Shown here one piece after another: positions 16,958 to 26,452 of a stretch of 64,000 bases of DNA. The position numbers were made by a program, and so were the translations under genes. The stretch comes from Verrucomicrobia bacterium Tous-C9LFEB (GTDB lineage Bacteria; Verrucomicrobiota; Verrucomicrobiia; Methylacidiphilales; UBA1321): NCBI GenBank assembly GCA_002304345.1, contig NEUU01000004.1, forward strand, positions 62,001 to 126,000. Direction: 5' to 3'. Positions within the stretch are counted from its first letter, which is position 1; the number at the start of each line of letters is the position of its first letter. The notes under the pieces are model-generated. The model ran no database searches. It worked only from the letters and a program-made list of their open reading frames with translations, and was not told the origin of the DNA.

Positions 16958-17992
16958 TCGCCGCGTGGTATCGCCCTCGTGCCAGTCGGGATAGATTTTG
17001 ATCTCGCTGGGATGCTCGGGCAGGCCGGTTTCGCCGTGCAGAATCATCTGGTGAACATGTTTGACGGCTGCTTCGGCGGTGGTGTCGAGGTGCTGAATGA
17101 TGCCGCTGTAATGTCGCGTGTAGGATAAGTTGCGACTGAGCGTTACGATGCCGACGTCTTGTGGGACTTTAATGCCGACGGAGGTGAGATGGCGGAGGAT
17201 CCACCCACTACTCGTCAGGATGCAGTCCGGTCGATGCTTGAGAAACCAGCGTTCGACCTCGCACGCATTGGACGTTTCTTCGTCTGACAGATAGGGCGGG
17301 ACGACGGTGAACCCCTCATGCGAGTAGCTTTCTTTGCAGAGGGAGCCCAGCCATTCGTAGCGGTTGCGTTCCTCGTAGAGTCGCCAGTGGGCCAGCCCCA
17401 CCCGGCGATAACCGAGTTCCCGCACCTTTTCGCAAGCCAGCGTCATGGCACTGTAGAGATCGGCGCTGGTGTGGTGAGTGCGTACATGGTCCAGAGGCGT
17501 ACCAATGGTGATCGAGGCGTAGCGATTCCAATCCAGCGGCACCACGATGTTGTGATCGAATACCGGCAGGATCACCAACCCGCGAATGCCCCGGCTGGCG
17601 AGCAGTTTGTCGGGATGGGGGTGGGTTTGCAGGTCGCGCTGGATGTTGATCCGGTCGAGATGGTAGCCGAGTTGCTGGCAGGCTTTTTCCATGCCGGCGA
17701 AGTGGTGGACGATCCAGCTGTTGGTTTCATTGGGAGGCCAGCGGTCGTCGATCAGCGTGGCGATGTTGGCGAGGGTCCGACTCCGGCGGCTGTTGCTGCG
17801 GCGGGCAACCAGCGCGGCGAGCATGGGGTCGGGGACATACTGTAACTTTTGGGCGGCCTTGCGGACCTTTTCCTTGGTGATCTCCGGGATGCGCGGGTCG
17901 TCACGCAACGCCATGGAAACAGTGGACGCGCAATAACCGGCGATTCGGCCCACGTCCGCGAGCGTGGGCGGGGAGGACGGTTGCTTGGCCAT
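16943..17992 (-). CDS. LacI-family transcriptional regulator, paralog of the gene at 14896
   Basis: 349 residues from the ATG at 17990-17992 (MAKQPSSPPTLADVGRIAG); the frame runs to 18088 without a better start. Helix-turn-helix: TLADVGRIAGYCASTVSMALRDDPRIP, then KLQYVPDPMLAALVARRS. The C-terminal end HVHQMILHGETGLPEHPSEIKIYPDWHEGDTTRRL matches the regulator at 14896 almost residue for residue. It is divergent from the PEP-CTERM gene at 18188, and its 3' end overlaps the PEP-CTERM gene at 16115 by 15 bp. The pattern repeats that of the first regulator, suggesting duplication of a regulator-target module. Confidence 0.92.
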   Translation of the reverse strand: MAKQPSSPPTLADVGRIAGYCASTVSMALRDDPRIPEITKEKVRKAAQKLQYVPDPMLAALVARRSNSRRSRTLANIATLIDDRWPPNETNSWIVHHFAGMEKACQQLGYHLDRINIQRDLQTHPHPDKLLASRGIRGLVILPVFDHNIVVPLDWNRYASITIGTPLDHVRTHHTSADLYSAMTLACEKVRELGYRRVGLAHWRLYEERNRYEWLGSLCKESYSHEGFTVVPPYLSDEETSNACEVERWFLKHRPDCILTSSGWILRHLTSVGIKVPQDVGIVTLSRNLSYTRHYSGIIQHLDTTAEAAVKHVHQMILHGETGLPEHPSEIKIYPDWHEGDTTRRLKPA

Positions 17993-18187
17993 GGGTTCAG
18001 TGGAAAAAGGGGCGATTTTACTCCGGAAGTACCCGTCGCTTCCATCCGTGCTTTGGAGGAGAGTAACCGAGCGGTGTGATGGGATCAAGCGCAGGCGTCA
18101 GGAATTGCATAGATGCAATAAAGGTCCCGTTGTGAGGGCTGTGTCTTCCGGCGTATGATTCGCAATATAAACGCGAAAGGATCGGGC

Positions 18188-19051
18188 ATGCATTCAACTC
18201 AGCAATTATCACGGAGAAGGAATCGTCGCAGTGGCTATGCGACCGTTTTGGTGCTGGCGCTGGCCATCGGTTCAGTCTACGCCGATGTGAGCAGCAGTTT
18301 TGAGACGACCAACGGCACCTATAGTAATGGCGCGGACATTGTCGGCAGGCAGGATACCTCTTTGGGAGGAACCTGGACGGCTCTTTTTGCGACTCCGACA
18401 GGGGTGTTGACGTCGGGGGGCGTGCCTTACAACGGTGCGCTGGCCATTCATCTGAACGACGTGGGCGCTTCCGCTTACGGCGGTCAGGTGCAACTGACGA
18501 ATGCCGCTTCGCTGTTGAGTAATCCCTTCACGTTTTCGATAGCCATGAATGTGCAGTCGGTGGCAACGGCCACCTCGGGGCAGCAGGTGCAGATTCAATT
18601 CGGGGCCAGTACATTCGGCACCGGTTCCAGCTGGCTGAAGTTTGGTTACGATGGTTTTTATTCCAGTGGCCTCGGGACGAACAGGCAAACGTACTTTATT
18701 TCGGCGTGGAATGGCACGGGGTATACGACGAAGTATATGGATTTGACAAGTGTGGCCAATGGTTTTGGAGAATACGTCTCATTCGACTTCACGATCAATC
18801 CCACAACGCACAGTTATACCAGCGCGACCATCACGGGCAGCAAGGGCACGATGGCTTTTGACATGACCGGTCTGACGGCATGGGATGGATCGACCACTCC
18901 GTCGAATTATTTGAGTTTGGTGACGGGTGGCACCGACGAGGTGGTGGTCGACTTTGATGCGATCTCCGTCTCATCTGTTCCCGAACCGACCGTGGCGGGA
19001 TTACTGATGGGCGGTCTCCTGTTCGGTCTGGCGCGTCGTCGCCGGATTTAA
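18188..19051 (+). CDS. PEP-CTERM sorting-signal protein
   Basis: 287 residues from the ATG at 18188, chosen because AAAGGA lies at the right distance in front; an ATG at 18155 adds 11 residues. Signal peptide: SGYATVLVLALAIGSVYAD. The mature start SSSFETTNGTYSNGADIVGRQD is clearly related to that of the protein at 26857 (STGFETTNGSYTAGSTIIGVDD), so the two are paralogs. The C terminus is VPEPTVAGLLMGGLLFGLARRRRI, a standard PEP-CTERM signal. It is divergent from the LacI gene ending at 17992 (about 195 bp between starts) and precedes a glycosidase gene by 78 bp. A role in holding glycan or enzyme at the surface is inference. Confidence 0.9.
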   Translation: MHSTQQLSRRRNRRSGYATVLVLALAIGSVYADVSSSFETTNGTYSNGADIVGRQDTSLGGTWTALFATPTGVLTSGGVPYNGALAIHLNDVGASAYGGQVQLTNAASLLSNPFTFSIAMNVQSVATATSGQQVQIQFGASTFGTGSSWLKFGYDGFYSSGLGTNRQTYFISAWNGTGYTTKYMDLTSVANGFGEYVSFDFTINPTTHSYTSATITGSKGTMAFDMTGLTAWDGSTTPSNYLSLVTGGTDEVVVDFDAISVSSVPEPTVAGLLMGGLLFGLARRRRI

Positions 19052-19129
19052 TGGCCATTTTATAGCTTCAATGAACGAGGGTGTTTTGCACTCTCGTCGA
19101 AGCGGGAAAACCGATGGTAGGATCATTGC

Positions 19130-21424
19130 ATGCGAAGGTTCTCTCGTCGGTTTCTTCACTGTGCGGCCTGTCTGGTTGCGTTTATTCCGGGGATATCAGG
19201 AATCGCGGTATCCGTAGCGGAAAGTGGCGGAGAATGGATCGCCACTGCCAATGCCGAGTGGAAGGCCATTGATCAGTCCGATCTTGAAGTCAAGGCGGGC
19301 ACGGCGCTCGATCTGACGTCCGTTTTTGGAACGCCTGCCGCTGCGGGAAGCGAGGGCTTTGTCACGGTCAACCCGCAGGGCGAATTCGCCTTTGAAAAAA
19401 GTCCCGCGAAGCCGGTGCGGTTCCGTTGCCTGTCGACGGTGATGTCGACTTTTGATTTTACCACGCCGGAGGAAATCGAACGGATGGCGGCGCAGGCGGC
19501 GCGCGCGGGGTACAACATGTGCCGTCCCCACTTTCTGGACAGCTACCTCATGGATGGCAACAAGCGCATGGATGGAACGGAGCAGGATCTGGCGCTCGAC
19601 CCGAAGAATCTCGATCGCTGGGACCGTTTCTCGGCGGCGCTGAAGAAGCACGGGGTTTACCTTTACCTCGATGTGACCACCTCGTGGTCGGCGTACTACG
19701 GGGTCAATACGTGGACCGCCGCAGCGCATGCCAAGAAGCTGAAGACACGCGTCTATTACGATCCGGTGGCGCGGTCGCACTGGAAGGCGGGCGTAAAGCA
19801 ACTGCTGGAGCACGTCAATCCCCACACCGGTTTGGCGCTGAAGGACGATCCGCAAGTGGTGATCGTGCAGTTGCGCAACGAGGCGGGGTTGAACTTCCTG
19901 ATGAACCTTCCGAAGGATAAGGACCCCGCCATCGTGCTGCCATTCCGGGAGTGGCTGGCGAAGCGTTACGGTACGAGGGAAAAACTGGTGGCGGCGTGGG
20001 GGAGTCTGCCGGAGGGGCAGACTTTAGAAAGCGTCGAGCTACCGCCGCTGAATGACAAAGGACCGGCGGGTCAGGATCTGCAACGGTTCTTCATCGACAT
20101 CGAACGCGAGACCTATTTGTGGATGGCGGCGGCGGTGAAGGAGATGGGCGTGAAGGTACCACTGCTCGATTATAATGTCGGCACGGCGTTGCAGACCTCG
20201 ATTGTGCGCGACGTGATGCCGGTGGCCGACACGCATTCGTATCATGCGCATCCGACGAGTTATATTGAGAGCGGATCGAGCCTCACGACTTCGAGTGCGT
20301 TGTCGAACGCGGTCGGTTTCTGGCGCTGGATGACCGGCGTGCGCCAGTGGGGTCGGCCCTTCGTTTGTTCCGAGTGGGGGTACTGCTATTGGAATGCGTA
20401 CCGGCACGAAACCGGGTTGACGGTTCCGGTCTATGCGGCCTTGCAGGGGTGGCAGATGCAGGCGCATTTCTCCGATCCGATTTTGCTTTCGCGTGTGCGA
20501 CCGATCAAAACTTTCACGGTCTACAATGATCCCCCGCTCAAGGCGGCGGAATATATGTCGGCGCTGTTTTATCGCCGGGGCGACGTGGCGACCTCGCCGC
20601 ACCGCGTCGAGGCGATGATCAATCCGAAAGCCATGCCGAAGAACACGGGACTGCAGGATTCGCTCTCGTGGGCGGTGACGCAATTGAGTTTGATCACGGG
20701 CGTTGGTATTCGCGTGGTGGAGATGCCGGATAGTGCGCCGCGGGGAGCGTACAAAGCCGACTGGAGCATCGTTTTCCAAGGCGGAGGCCAGGTCTCGACG
20801 CGCGAAGGTGTGCAGGAAGTGCAAGAGACCGATCCGTCCACAGTGGCAAATCCGGGCGCGGCCGTCGCGACGTTGCGGCGCATGGGGATTCTTCCGGCGA
20901 ATAACAAGACGGACGTGGAGGCGGGAATTTACGAGAGCGATACGGGTCAGATTTTGCTGGAGCAAAAATCATCACGGGTAAAGGTGGTCACGCCGCGCAG
21001 CGAGGGAGCGAATCTTGCCGTGGGCGGTGAAGCGATCAAGCTGGGAAGTGCTTCGGTCAAAAATGTGGGCACGGGCGAGGCGACCTTTTTCATCGGCTCG
21101 CTAACGGATCAGCCGTTGTCTCAAAGTGGTCGCATGCTCCTCATCGTCGCGACGGATGCGCTTAACAGCGGGGCGACATTTGAGGATGCGAGCCGCAAGA
21201 AACTGGTGAAGCTGGGTGAACCCCCGGTGTTGATGCGGGTGGCGAAACTGGAGTTCACCCTGCGCCACGAGCGCGCGGAAAAACTCAAGTTATGGGCGCT
21301 GGCCCCCAACGGCGAACGGCGCGAGGAAATTCCGCTGCAGCGGGAGAAAGAGATGGTCAGCGCCGTCATCAGCACGGCAGAGTTAAAGCCGAGTCCCACG
21401 CCTTATTTTGAATTGGCGGAATAA
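19130..21424 (+). CDS. large secreted clan GH-A glycosidase (GH5/cellulase-like)
   Basis: 764 residues. Signal peptide RRFLHCAACLVAFIPGISGIAVSVAE. Residues ~100-470 form a TIM barrel: ARAGYNMCRPHFLDSYLM, WDRFSAALKKHGVYLYLDVT, acid/base in VQLRNEAG (Glu251), DTHSYHAHPTSY, and nucleophile in FVCSEWGYCYWN (Glu415). The NE and E positions at strands 4 and 7 fit clan GH-A retaining enzymes. Residues ~480-764 are beta-rich accessory domains. It shares layout and motifs with the protein at 23378. It is followed 27 bp later by the gene at 21452 and probably forms an operon with it. The family is not one I can name with certainty; a GH5-related beta-glycosidase is the best reading. Confidence 0.82.
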   Translation: MRRFSRRFLHCAACLVAFIPGISGIAVSVAESGGEWIATANAEWKAIDQSDLEVKAGTALDLTSVFGTPAAAGSEGFVTVNPQGEFAFEKSPAKPVRFRCLSTVMSTFDFTTPEEIERMAAQAARAGYNMCRPHFLDSYLMDGNKRMDGTEQDLALDPKNLDRWDRFSAALKKHGVYLYLDVTTSWSAYYGVNTWTAAAHAKKLKTRVYYDPVARSHWKAGVKQLLEHVNPHTGLALKDDPQVVIVQLRNEAGLNFLMNLPKDKDPAIVLPFREWLAKRYGTREKLVAAWGSLPEGQTLESVELPPLNDKGPAGQDLQRFFIDIERETYLWMAAAVKEMGVKVPLLDYNVGTALQTSIVRDVMPVADTHSYHAHPTSYIESGSSLTTSSALSNAVGFWRWMTGVRQWGRPFVCSEWGYCYWNAYRHETGLTVPVYAALQGWQMQAHFSDPILLSRVRPIKTFTVYNDPPLKAAEYMSALFYRRGDVATSPHRVEAMINPKAMPKNTGLQDSLSWAVTQLSLITGVGIRVVEMPDSAPRGAYKADWSIVFQGGGQVSTREGVQEVQETDPSTVANPGAAVATLRRMGILPANNKTDVEAGIYESDTGQILLEQKSSRVKVVTPRSEGANLAVGGEAIKLGSASVKNVGTGEATFFIGSLTDQPLSQSGRMLLIVATDALNSGATFEDASRKKLVKLGEPPVLMRVAKLEFTLRHERAEKLKLWALAPNGERREEIPLQREKEMVSAVISTAELKPSPTPYFELAE

Positions 21425-21451
21425 GCGGGGCGGATCGAGGAATCGAAGTAC

Positions 21452-23206
21452 ATGAAGATGATGTTGAAAAATGGACTCTTGATCGCGGTGGCCTTGTTGA
21501 TGCCACGCATGCATGCGGTGGAAATTCCCGCAGAGGTGAAGGCGATGCACGACGATATCTGGCAGCGGTTCATCTCGCCGCACGGCATTGTGCTCGATTA
21601 CAACACGCTAGACGGCAAGGTTGAAATTCCCAATGCGGACGAGTGCGAGAACGGCAAGCCGAACGCGTTGTCGTGGTGGACGCCCATCGAGAACGGACCT
21701 TTTTTCAGCGGCCTTTATCTCGATGCGATCGTGCGCCGTTGGAAGCTGACGGGCAGCGAGGTGGATCGCGCCAAGGCCAAGCGACTGGCGGACGGATTGA
21801 TCCTGTGCGCTTCGGTTTCGGAAATTCCCGGCTTTGTCGCGCGTGGCGTGGCGGCGGATGGAAAGAGTCATTACGCGCTCGGTTCCGATGACCAGACCGG
21901 TCCGTGGTTTTACGGTCTCTGGCGTTATGTGCGTTCCGGTGCGGCGACCGGTGAAGAGAAGAAGCGCGTGGAGAAAAAGATGGTGGAAGTGGCCGAAGCG
22001 CTGCGCGCGAACCATTGGTTCCTGCCCGCCGATCCGATCGGCGGGATCAAGCCCGGGCAGACGCGTGGTTCGTTCCATGACTCAGAATATCGCGGCACCA
22101 CGCGGCTGTTGTTCATCACGCGCATTCTGTTTGAAATCACCGGGGACAAGGTGTGGCAGCAGGCGTATGAGGAGGCATTGTCCGAGACGTTCAAGGCTTC
22201 CGGCAAGACCCGACTCGAACATCTCACCGAGGGCATTCCCAGTTTCTTTGTGTTGCATCCGCACATGGTGAAGAACCAGCTCTGGCTCTTTCTTAATTCG
22301 CAGGGAAATCTGCGGGAGTTGATCGATCTGGAGAAACGACCTGAGATTCGCGAGAAATATCTCGCCACGCTGCGGCTCAATGCGAAGACCGTGGCTGGAA
22401 CGGTTGTCGACTCGTATTCCACCAATATCGAGTCCATTCCGTTCAAGACCGATTGGCGTTCGCTTAACACCTACTGGAAACCGCAAGCCACCAGCGATGA
22501 GGCGACTAAGCTGGCGCTGGATGAGTTGCGGGAATGGAAGAACGCCGGTCGTGGCATGGAAATTACCGCCGTGCGCGAACCATTTTGTGCGGCGGCGATT
22601 ATCTTCATGGCTCCGGATCGCGATGAGCAAGCGGGTATCGCGATGGCGCGGTTCCAGAAGCTGCTGCGCCAAACGCCCTGGGACAAGCTCTACAGTTCCT
22701 ATGGCATTTTCGCCGAGTTGGCGTGGTACGCCTGGATGGAATCGCCGGGAACCATCGCGACGGAGTCGGCCTTGGCCACCGCGTCCACCACACCGGTTGT
22801 GACGGCACCCGCATCGTCAGTCGGAGTGGAGATTCAAACGGTGCAGGAAGGCGCGTTCCGTTGTTCGAAGGTGAATCCACTAGTCGAAATTCCTGCGGAG
22901 TTGCAGGGGAAGAAAATCTATACGATCAATCGCGGACCGACGAATCAGCCGGGCGCGGGATTCAAAGTGACAGCCAAGTCGGCCGGAACCGCGTGGCTGC
23001 TGATGATGAGCACGAACAAACAGGAACCCGGCCCCGAGTGGGAACTGACTTCACTGCAGATCGGTTGGATCGGTGGCGGGCGGACTTTCAAGGACAAGAT
23101 TTATCGTCGCACGGTGACGGCGGGCATAGAAATCGTGGTGCCCCCAGCGACGGGGAAGTCCGGGGACTATTATTCGATTCCCCACGCGCTGGTGTTGGAG
23201 AATTGA
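21452..23206 (+). CDS. secreted protein of unknown function, probable alpha/alpha-barrel
   Basis: 584 residues with a signal peptide (MLKNGLLIAVALLMPRMHAVE). Residues ~20-420 are rich in helices with conserved aromatic and acidic positions (WWTPIENGPFFSGLYLDAIVRRW, GSDDQTGPWFYGLWRYVRSG, DSEYRGTTRLLFITRILFEITGD), a pattern typical of alpha/alpha six- or seven-hairpin barrels found in glycoside hydrolases, lyases and epimerases. The last ~120 residues look beta-rich (IYTINRGPTNQPGAGFKV). I recognise no family or catalytic residues. It is encoded just after the glycosidase at 19130 and before the convergent paralog at 23378, so it probably acts on the same glycan. Confidence 0.72.
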   Translation: MKMMLKNGLLIAVALLMPRMHAVEIPAEVKAMHDDIWQRFISPHGIVLDYNTLDGKVEIPNADECENGKPNALSWWTPIENGPFFSGLYLDAIVRRWKLTGSEVDRAKAKRLADGLILCASVSEIPGFVARGVAADGKSHYALGSDDQTGPWFYGLWRYVRSGAATGEEKKRVEKKMVEVAEALRANHWFLPADPIGGIKPGQTRGSFHDSEYRGTTRLLFITRILFEITGDKVWQQAYEEALSETFKASGKTRLEHLTEGIPSFFVLHPHMVKNQLWLFLNSQGNLRELIDLEKRPEIREKYLATLRLNAKTVAGTVVDSYSTNIESIPFKTDWRSLNTYWKPQATSDEATKLALDELREWKNAGRGMEITAVREPFCAAAIIFMAPDRDEQAGIAMARFQKLLRQTPWDKLYSSYGIFAELAWYAWMESPGTIATESALATASTTPVVTAPASSVGVEIQTVQEGAFRCSKVNPLVEIPAELQGKKIYTINRGPTNQPGAGFKVTAKSAGTAWLLMMSTNKQEPGPEWELTSLQIGWIGGGRTFKDKIYRRTVTAGIEIVVPPATGKSGDYYSIPHALVLEN

Positions 23207-23251
23207 GCCAGCGTGACGCTGGAGTATGATCGATTCAGAAAGAGCTCTCTT

Positions 23252-23303
23252 TTTTCACACACCCCGGCGCTCCGCGCCACCCCTCTTAATAGAGGGGATT
23301 TCG
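23252..23303. repeat. 52-bp dispersed repeat, copy 1
   Basis: The same 52 bp (TTTTCACACACCCCGGCGC...GAGGGGATTTCG) occur at 54607-54658 with one mismatch. Each copy contains two small hairpins: GGCGC-TCC-GCGCC and CCCCTCT-TRA-TAGAGGGG. It lies between convergent gene ends, where it may help end transcripts. Confidence 0.85.
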
Positions 23304-23377
23304 GCAACTGTGAGTCGCAATAGCAGGAGTGCCCTGGATTCGTTGCGACGATCTCAATCTAACTTGCCCTGCCTGTC

Positions 23378-25699
23378 TTACTCCTTCACGAGTTCGAAGT
23401 AGGGCGTGGGACCGCCCTTGAGAGTGCCAGTCTTGATCCGGGCGATGAGTTTGCCGTTCTTGGTTTCGAACGGAATTGCCTCGCGTCGCGAGCCGTCGTA
23501 GCCGAGCGCCCAGAGTTTGAGTCCGGCCGTGTCGGAGCGTGCAAGTGCGAATTCCACATCGAGCACGCGCGCGAGCACGGGCAGGGTGCCGAGTTCGACC
23601 AGCTTAAGGCGGGATTCATTTTCGAACGTCGCGCCGGTATTGAGCGCGTCACCGACGGCGATGAGGAGCATGCGCTTGCTCGTGGCGAAGGGCTGGCGGT
23701 CAAGCGAACTGGCGAAGGCGGTGACAGGCGCGCCGTGGTTGGTGAAGCTCCAGTCCGCGAGCGTAACGGGAGCGGCTCCCGTGATCAGGCAGGCGCCTTG
23801 ACTCAGCGGCGTGTCGATGGTGATGAGCTTCTTCGGGATGTTGAGGAGCAGTTGGCCCGTGTCGCTTTCATACGTGCCGGTGTTCGAATCGGAGCGGTTC
23901 TTGGCGGAAAGAATGCCGCTCTTGCGCAACGCAGCGTTGAGCGCTTCGCTGTCCGGGGTCGTTTTCGTCGCGGCAGCGGTTGGGGCCGTGACAATCAGAT
24001 TGCGTGAATCGGGCGCGATGCGCAGGGTCATATCGGGTTTCACCGGAGCGCCGCGCAAGGTGCTGGAAAACGATTCGATCACCAGTCCGCAGCGGGTCAG
24101 CAGCGAGAGCCGGCGGAGTGCGGGCGGCATGTAACCGCCGCCGCCCCAGCGGGTGAAGACGCCTTCCGGATCGAGTGTGATTTGTACCGTATGCTCCGAC
24201 GGAGCGACGTCACCACGGGCGTAGAGCAATGCCCCCATGTATTCGCCTGCCTTGTTCGGCAGATCGTAGGCGATCTTGAAGGGGCGCAGCGGGATGGTGA
24301 CCTTGAGCATGATCGGTTCGGCGTGGTGACAGATCATTTGCCAGCCCTGCAGCGAGGCGTAGGCAGGAACGCCGAGACCGGCTTCATGCCGCCAGGAATT
24401 CCAGTACGGATTGCCCCATTCGCTGATGACCATGGGGCGGTCGAGCTGACGCACTTCGTTGAGCCACGTGAAGTGGTCGAGGTTCTTCTCGGCGGGACTG
24501 TCATTGTGCTCGGTGGAGCCGGGAGAAATATAGGTGGTGGGATGATCGTGGTAAGCGTGGCTGTCGACGACAGGCAACGCGGAGCGGGAGAGATTCAGCG
24601 CGAACGCGACGCCGACATTCAGGTCGAGATCCGGCACGCGCGCACCGAGCTGGCGCAGGTAGGTGTTCATCCACTGATAGGTCGACACTTCCAGCTCGGT
24701 GAGGAAACGCCACAGGTCGGTCGCGGAGGGAGAGAGTCCCTTGGCGGACGGGTAGGGGATGTCGTTGAAATCCTTGATTGTCTTGCCCGCGAGGAACGGG
24801 TCGCCTTCCCACGCTTTGAGCAGGGCGTCGATCGTGCCGTAACGCTTTTGGAGCCATTGGCGTAGCGGCGAGAGTAACTCTTGCGGCAGCGTGTCGCCTT
24901 GTGCGGAGGTGTCCATCAGGAACTGGAAACTCGCCTCATTGCGAAGCTGGAAGAAGACCACTTGCGGTTCATCCTTGAGCGCGGTGCCGGTGTAGGGATT
25001 CACATGCTCCAGCAATTGTTTCGTGGCGCGCTTCCAATGTTCCTGCGCGGCCGGGTCCCACGTGGTGCGCGATTTGAATTTGCGGACGTAGCCTTCCTTC
25101 GCCCAGTTGTAGCCCTTGCGTGGCATCGCGTAGTAAGGAGCCCACGAGGTGGTGATGTCGATGTAGAGATAGATGCCGCGTTTTTTCAGCGCGGCGGTGA
25201 GGCGATCCCAGCGATCGAGTTCGCGGGGATTGAGTGCGAGATCTTCCGTGGTCTCGATCATGAGCATGTGATCGAGGAAGTGCGGGCGGAGCAGATTGTA
25301 CCCGGCGAGCCGGACCTGATCGGCATAAGCTTCGATTTCCTCCGGCGTTTGCGCTTCCCAATATTCCATGCCCTGGCTGGCGGCATAGAAGCGGCAGGGC
25401 TTGTCGGGCTGTTTCTCGAAGACGAGTTCGCCCTTGGCATCGATGCGGACGAAACCGTATTGACCCGCTGTGCCGGTCGTCACGAGCGAGGAGAAATCGA
25501 GCGCGGAACCGGGCTTCACTTTGAGATCGCCAAACTCGACGGCCTTCCAGTTTTCATTCGCCACCACTTTCCACGGTCCTGCCGGAGCGGCATCGCCCTC
25601 CGCCGCATGGACGGAGAAAAGGCTCAGCACGCCGAGTGCGAGAGGAAGAAGAGAGGAGCGGCGAGGGTCGATTTTCAGACGGGGAATGAGGGAATGCAT
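23378..25699 (-). CDS. large secreted clan GH-A glycosidase, paralog of the gene at 19130
   Basis: 773 residues. Signal peptide SSLLPLALGVLSLFSVHAAEG. The layout matches the 19130 protein: N-terminal segment WKVVANENWKAVEFGDLKV, barrel with RLAGYNLLRPHFLDHMLM, acid/base in FQLRNEASF (Glu255), SHAYHDHPTTY, nucleophile in MVISEWGNPYWN (Glu427), and a beta-rich C-terminal half. Shared blocks such as NPYTGTALKDEPQVV and LQGWQM show duplication. It faces the 19130-21452 pair from the opposite strand. Having two diverged copies in one locus suggests related but different linkages or chain ends as substrates. Exact family and substrate are unknown. Confidence 0.82.
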   Translation of the reverse strand: MHSLIPRLKIDPRRSSLLPLALGVLSLFSVHAAEGDAAPAGPWKVVANENWKAVEFGDLKVKPGSALDFSSLVTTGTAGQYGFVRIDAKGELVFEKQPDKPCRFYAASQGMEYWEAQTPEEIEAYADQVRLAGYNLLRPHFLDHMLMIETTEDLALNPRELDRWDRLTAALKKRGIYLYIDITTSWAPYYAMPRKGYNWAKEGYVRKFKSRTTWDPAAQEHWKRATKQLLEHVNPYTGTALKDEPQVVFFQLRNEASFQFLMDTSAQGDTLPQELLSPLRQWLQKRYGTIDALLKAWEGDPFLAGKTIKDFNDIPYPSAKGLSPSATDLWRFLTELEVSTYQWMNTYLRQLGARVPDLDLNVGVAFALNLSRSALPVVDSHAYHDHPTTYISPGSTEHNDSPAEKNLDHFTWLNEVRQLDRPMVISEWGNPYWNSWRHEAGLGVPAYASLQGWQMICHHAEPIMLKVTIPLRPFKIAYDLPNKAGEYMGALLYARGDVAPSEHTVQITLDPEGVFTRWGGGGYMPPALRRLSLLTRCGLVIESFSSTLRGAPVKPDMTLRIAPDSRNLIVTAPTAAATKTTPDSEALNAALRKSGILSAKNRSDSNTGTYESDTGQLLLNIPKKLITIDTPLSQGACLITGAAPVTLADWSFTNHGAPVTAFASSLDRQPFATSKRMLLIAVGDALNTGATFENESRLKLVELGTLPVLARVLDVEFALARSDTAGLKLWALGYDGSRREAIPFETKNGKLIARIKTGTLKGGPTPYFELVKE

Positions 25700-25813
25700 A
25701 AGCGAGGGGCGTATGGGATGGAGTTGGAGAGGGGAATCGTAAAGCGGATGGAGTCGAAGTAAACAGACGTCAGCAGGAGGCTGGGCACGAAAACATGGAG
25801 TCGAAAGATGACG

Positions 25814-26452
25814 CTACTGTCCTCCGCGTTCGAGTCGGTAGAAGAAGGTGATCGTTACCGGCACGCCCGCTTCGACGGAGATGCCTTGCCACGCGCGGGA
25901 GTTGTGCCAGACGCGGACATATTTGTCGCCGTCGGCTGCGTCGCCATTGATTACTTTGGCGCGGGATTCCTCCGTGACGGGCGGATTGCTTTTGTCGGTG
26001 TTGGCAAACATCCAGCCTTGGGGCGTGCCGTTGCCGCCGACGTTTTCGAAACTGCCATTGTTAAGCGATACCGGGTTGCCACCCGCAGTGGCGCTGAAAT
26101 TGTCGAAATGCGCGAAGATCGCGCGCAATTGTTTCGTGCCTTCAAATTCGGGAACATAAGGACCCGTCAACGCCAATCCGATTCGGCCCGTGCTGGTGGG
26201 CTTGATCGTGATGGAACCTTGCTGCCAGTGGTTGGTGGCGGGGAATTCGGCGAGTACCACCTTTTGCCGATCGGCTCCGGCCCACTCGGCAAAGGAGGTT
26301 TTGCCACCGGCGGAAATCTCGACGACTTCCATGGCCGTGGGCTGGGAAGTCGTGCCGAGAATGTCGATGCGGACGGTTTTTTCGACGGGACCGGCCTGAA
26401 GACGCGGAACGAAAGAAAGAGTGAGAAGCAGAAGGAGCAGAGATCGTTTCAT
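25814..26452 (-). CDS. small secreted protein, possible carbohydrate-binding
   Basis: 212 residues from the ATG at 26450-26452 (MKRSLLLLLLTLSFVPRLQAGP), which gives a clean signal peptide; the frame is open up to 26506. The mature part is beta-rich (VRIDILGTTSQPTAMEVVEIS, SITIKPTSTGRIGLALTGPY) and contains NNGSFENVGGNGTPQGWMFAN and WHNSRAWQGISVEAGVPVTITFFYR, which read like a carbohydrate-binding or jelly-roll module. I recognise no family. It is upstream of the glycosidase at 23378 on the same strand (114 bp gap) and may be in its operon. Confidence 0.65.
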   Translation of the reverse strand: MKRSLLLLLLTLSFVPRLQAGPVEKTVRIDILGTTSQPTAMEVVEISAGGKTSFAEWAGADRQKVVLAEFPATNHWQQGSITIKPTSTGRIGLALTGPYVPEFEGTKQLRAIFAHFDNFSATAGGNPVSLNNGSFENVGGNGTPQGWMFANTDKSNPPVTEESRAKVINGDAADGDKYVRVWHNSRAWQGISVEAGVPVTITFFYRLERGGQ

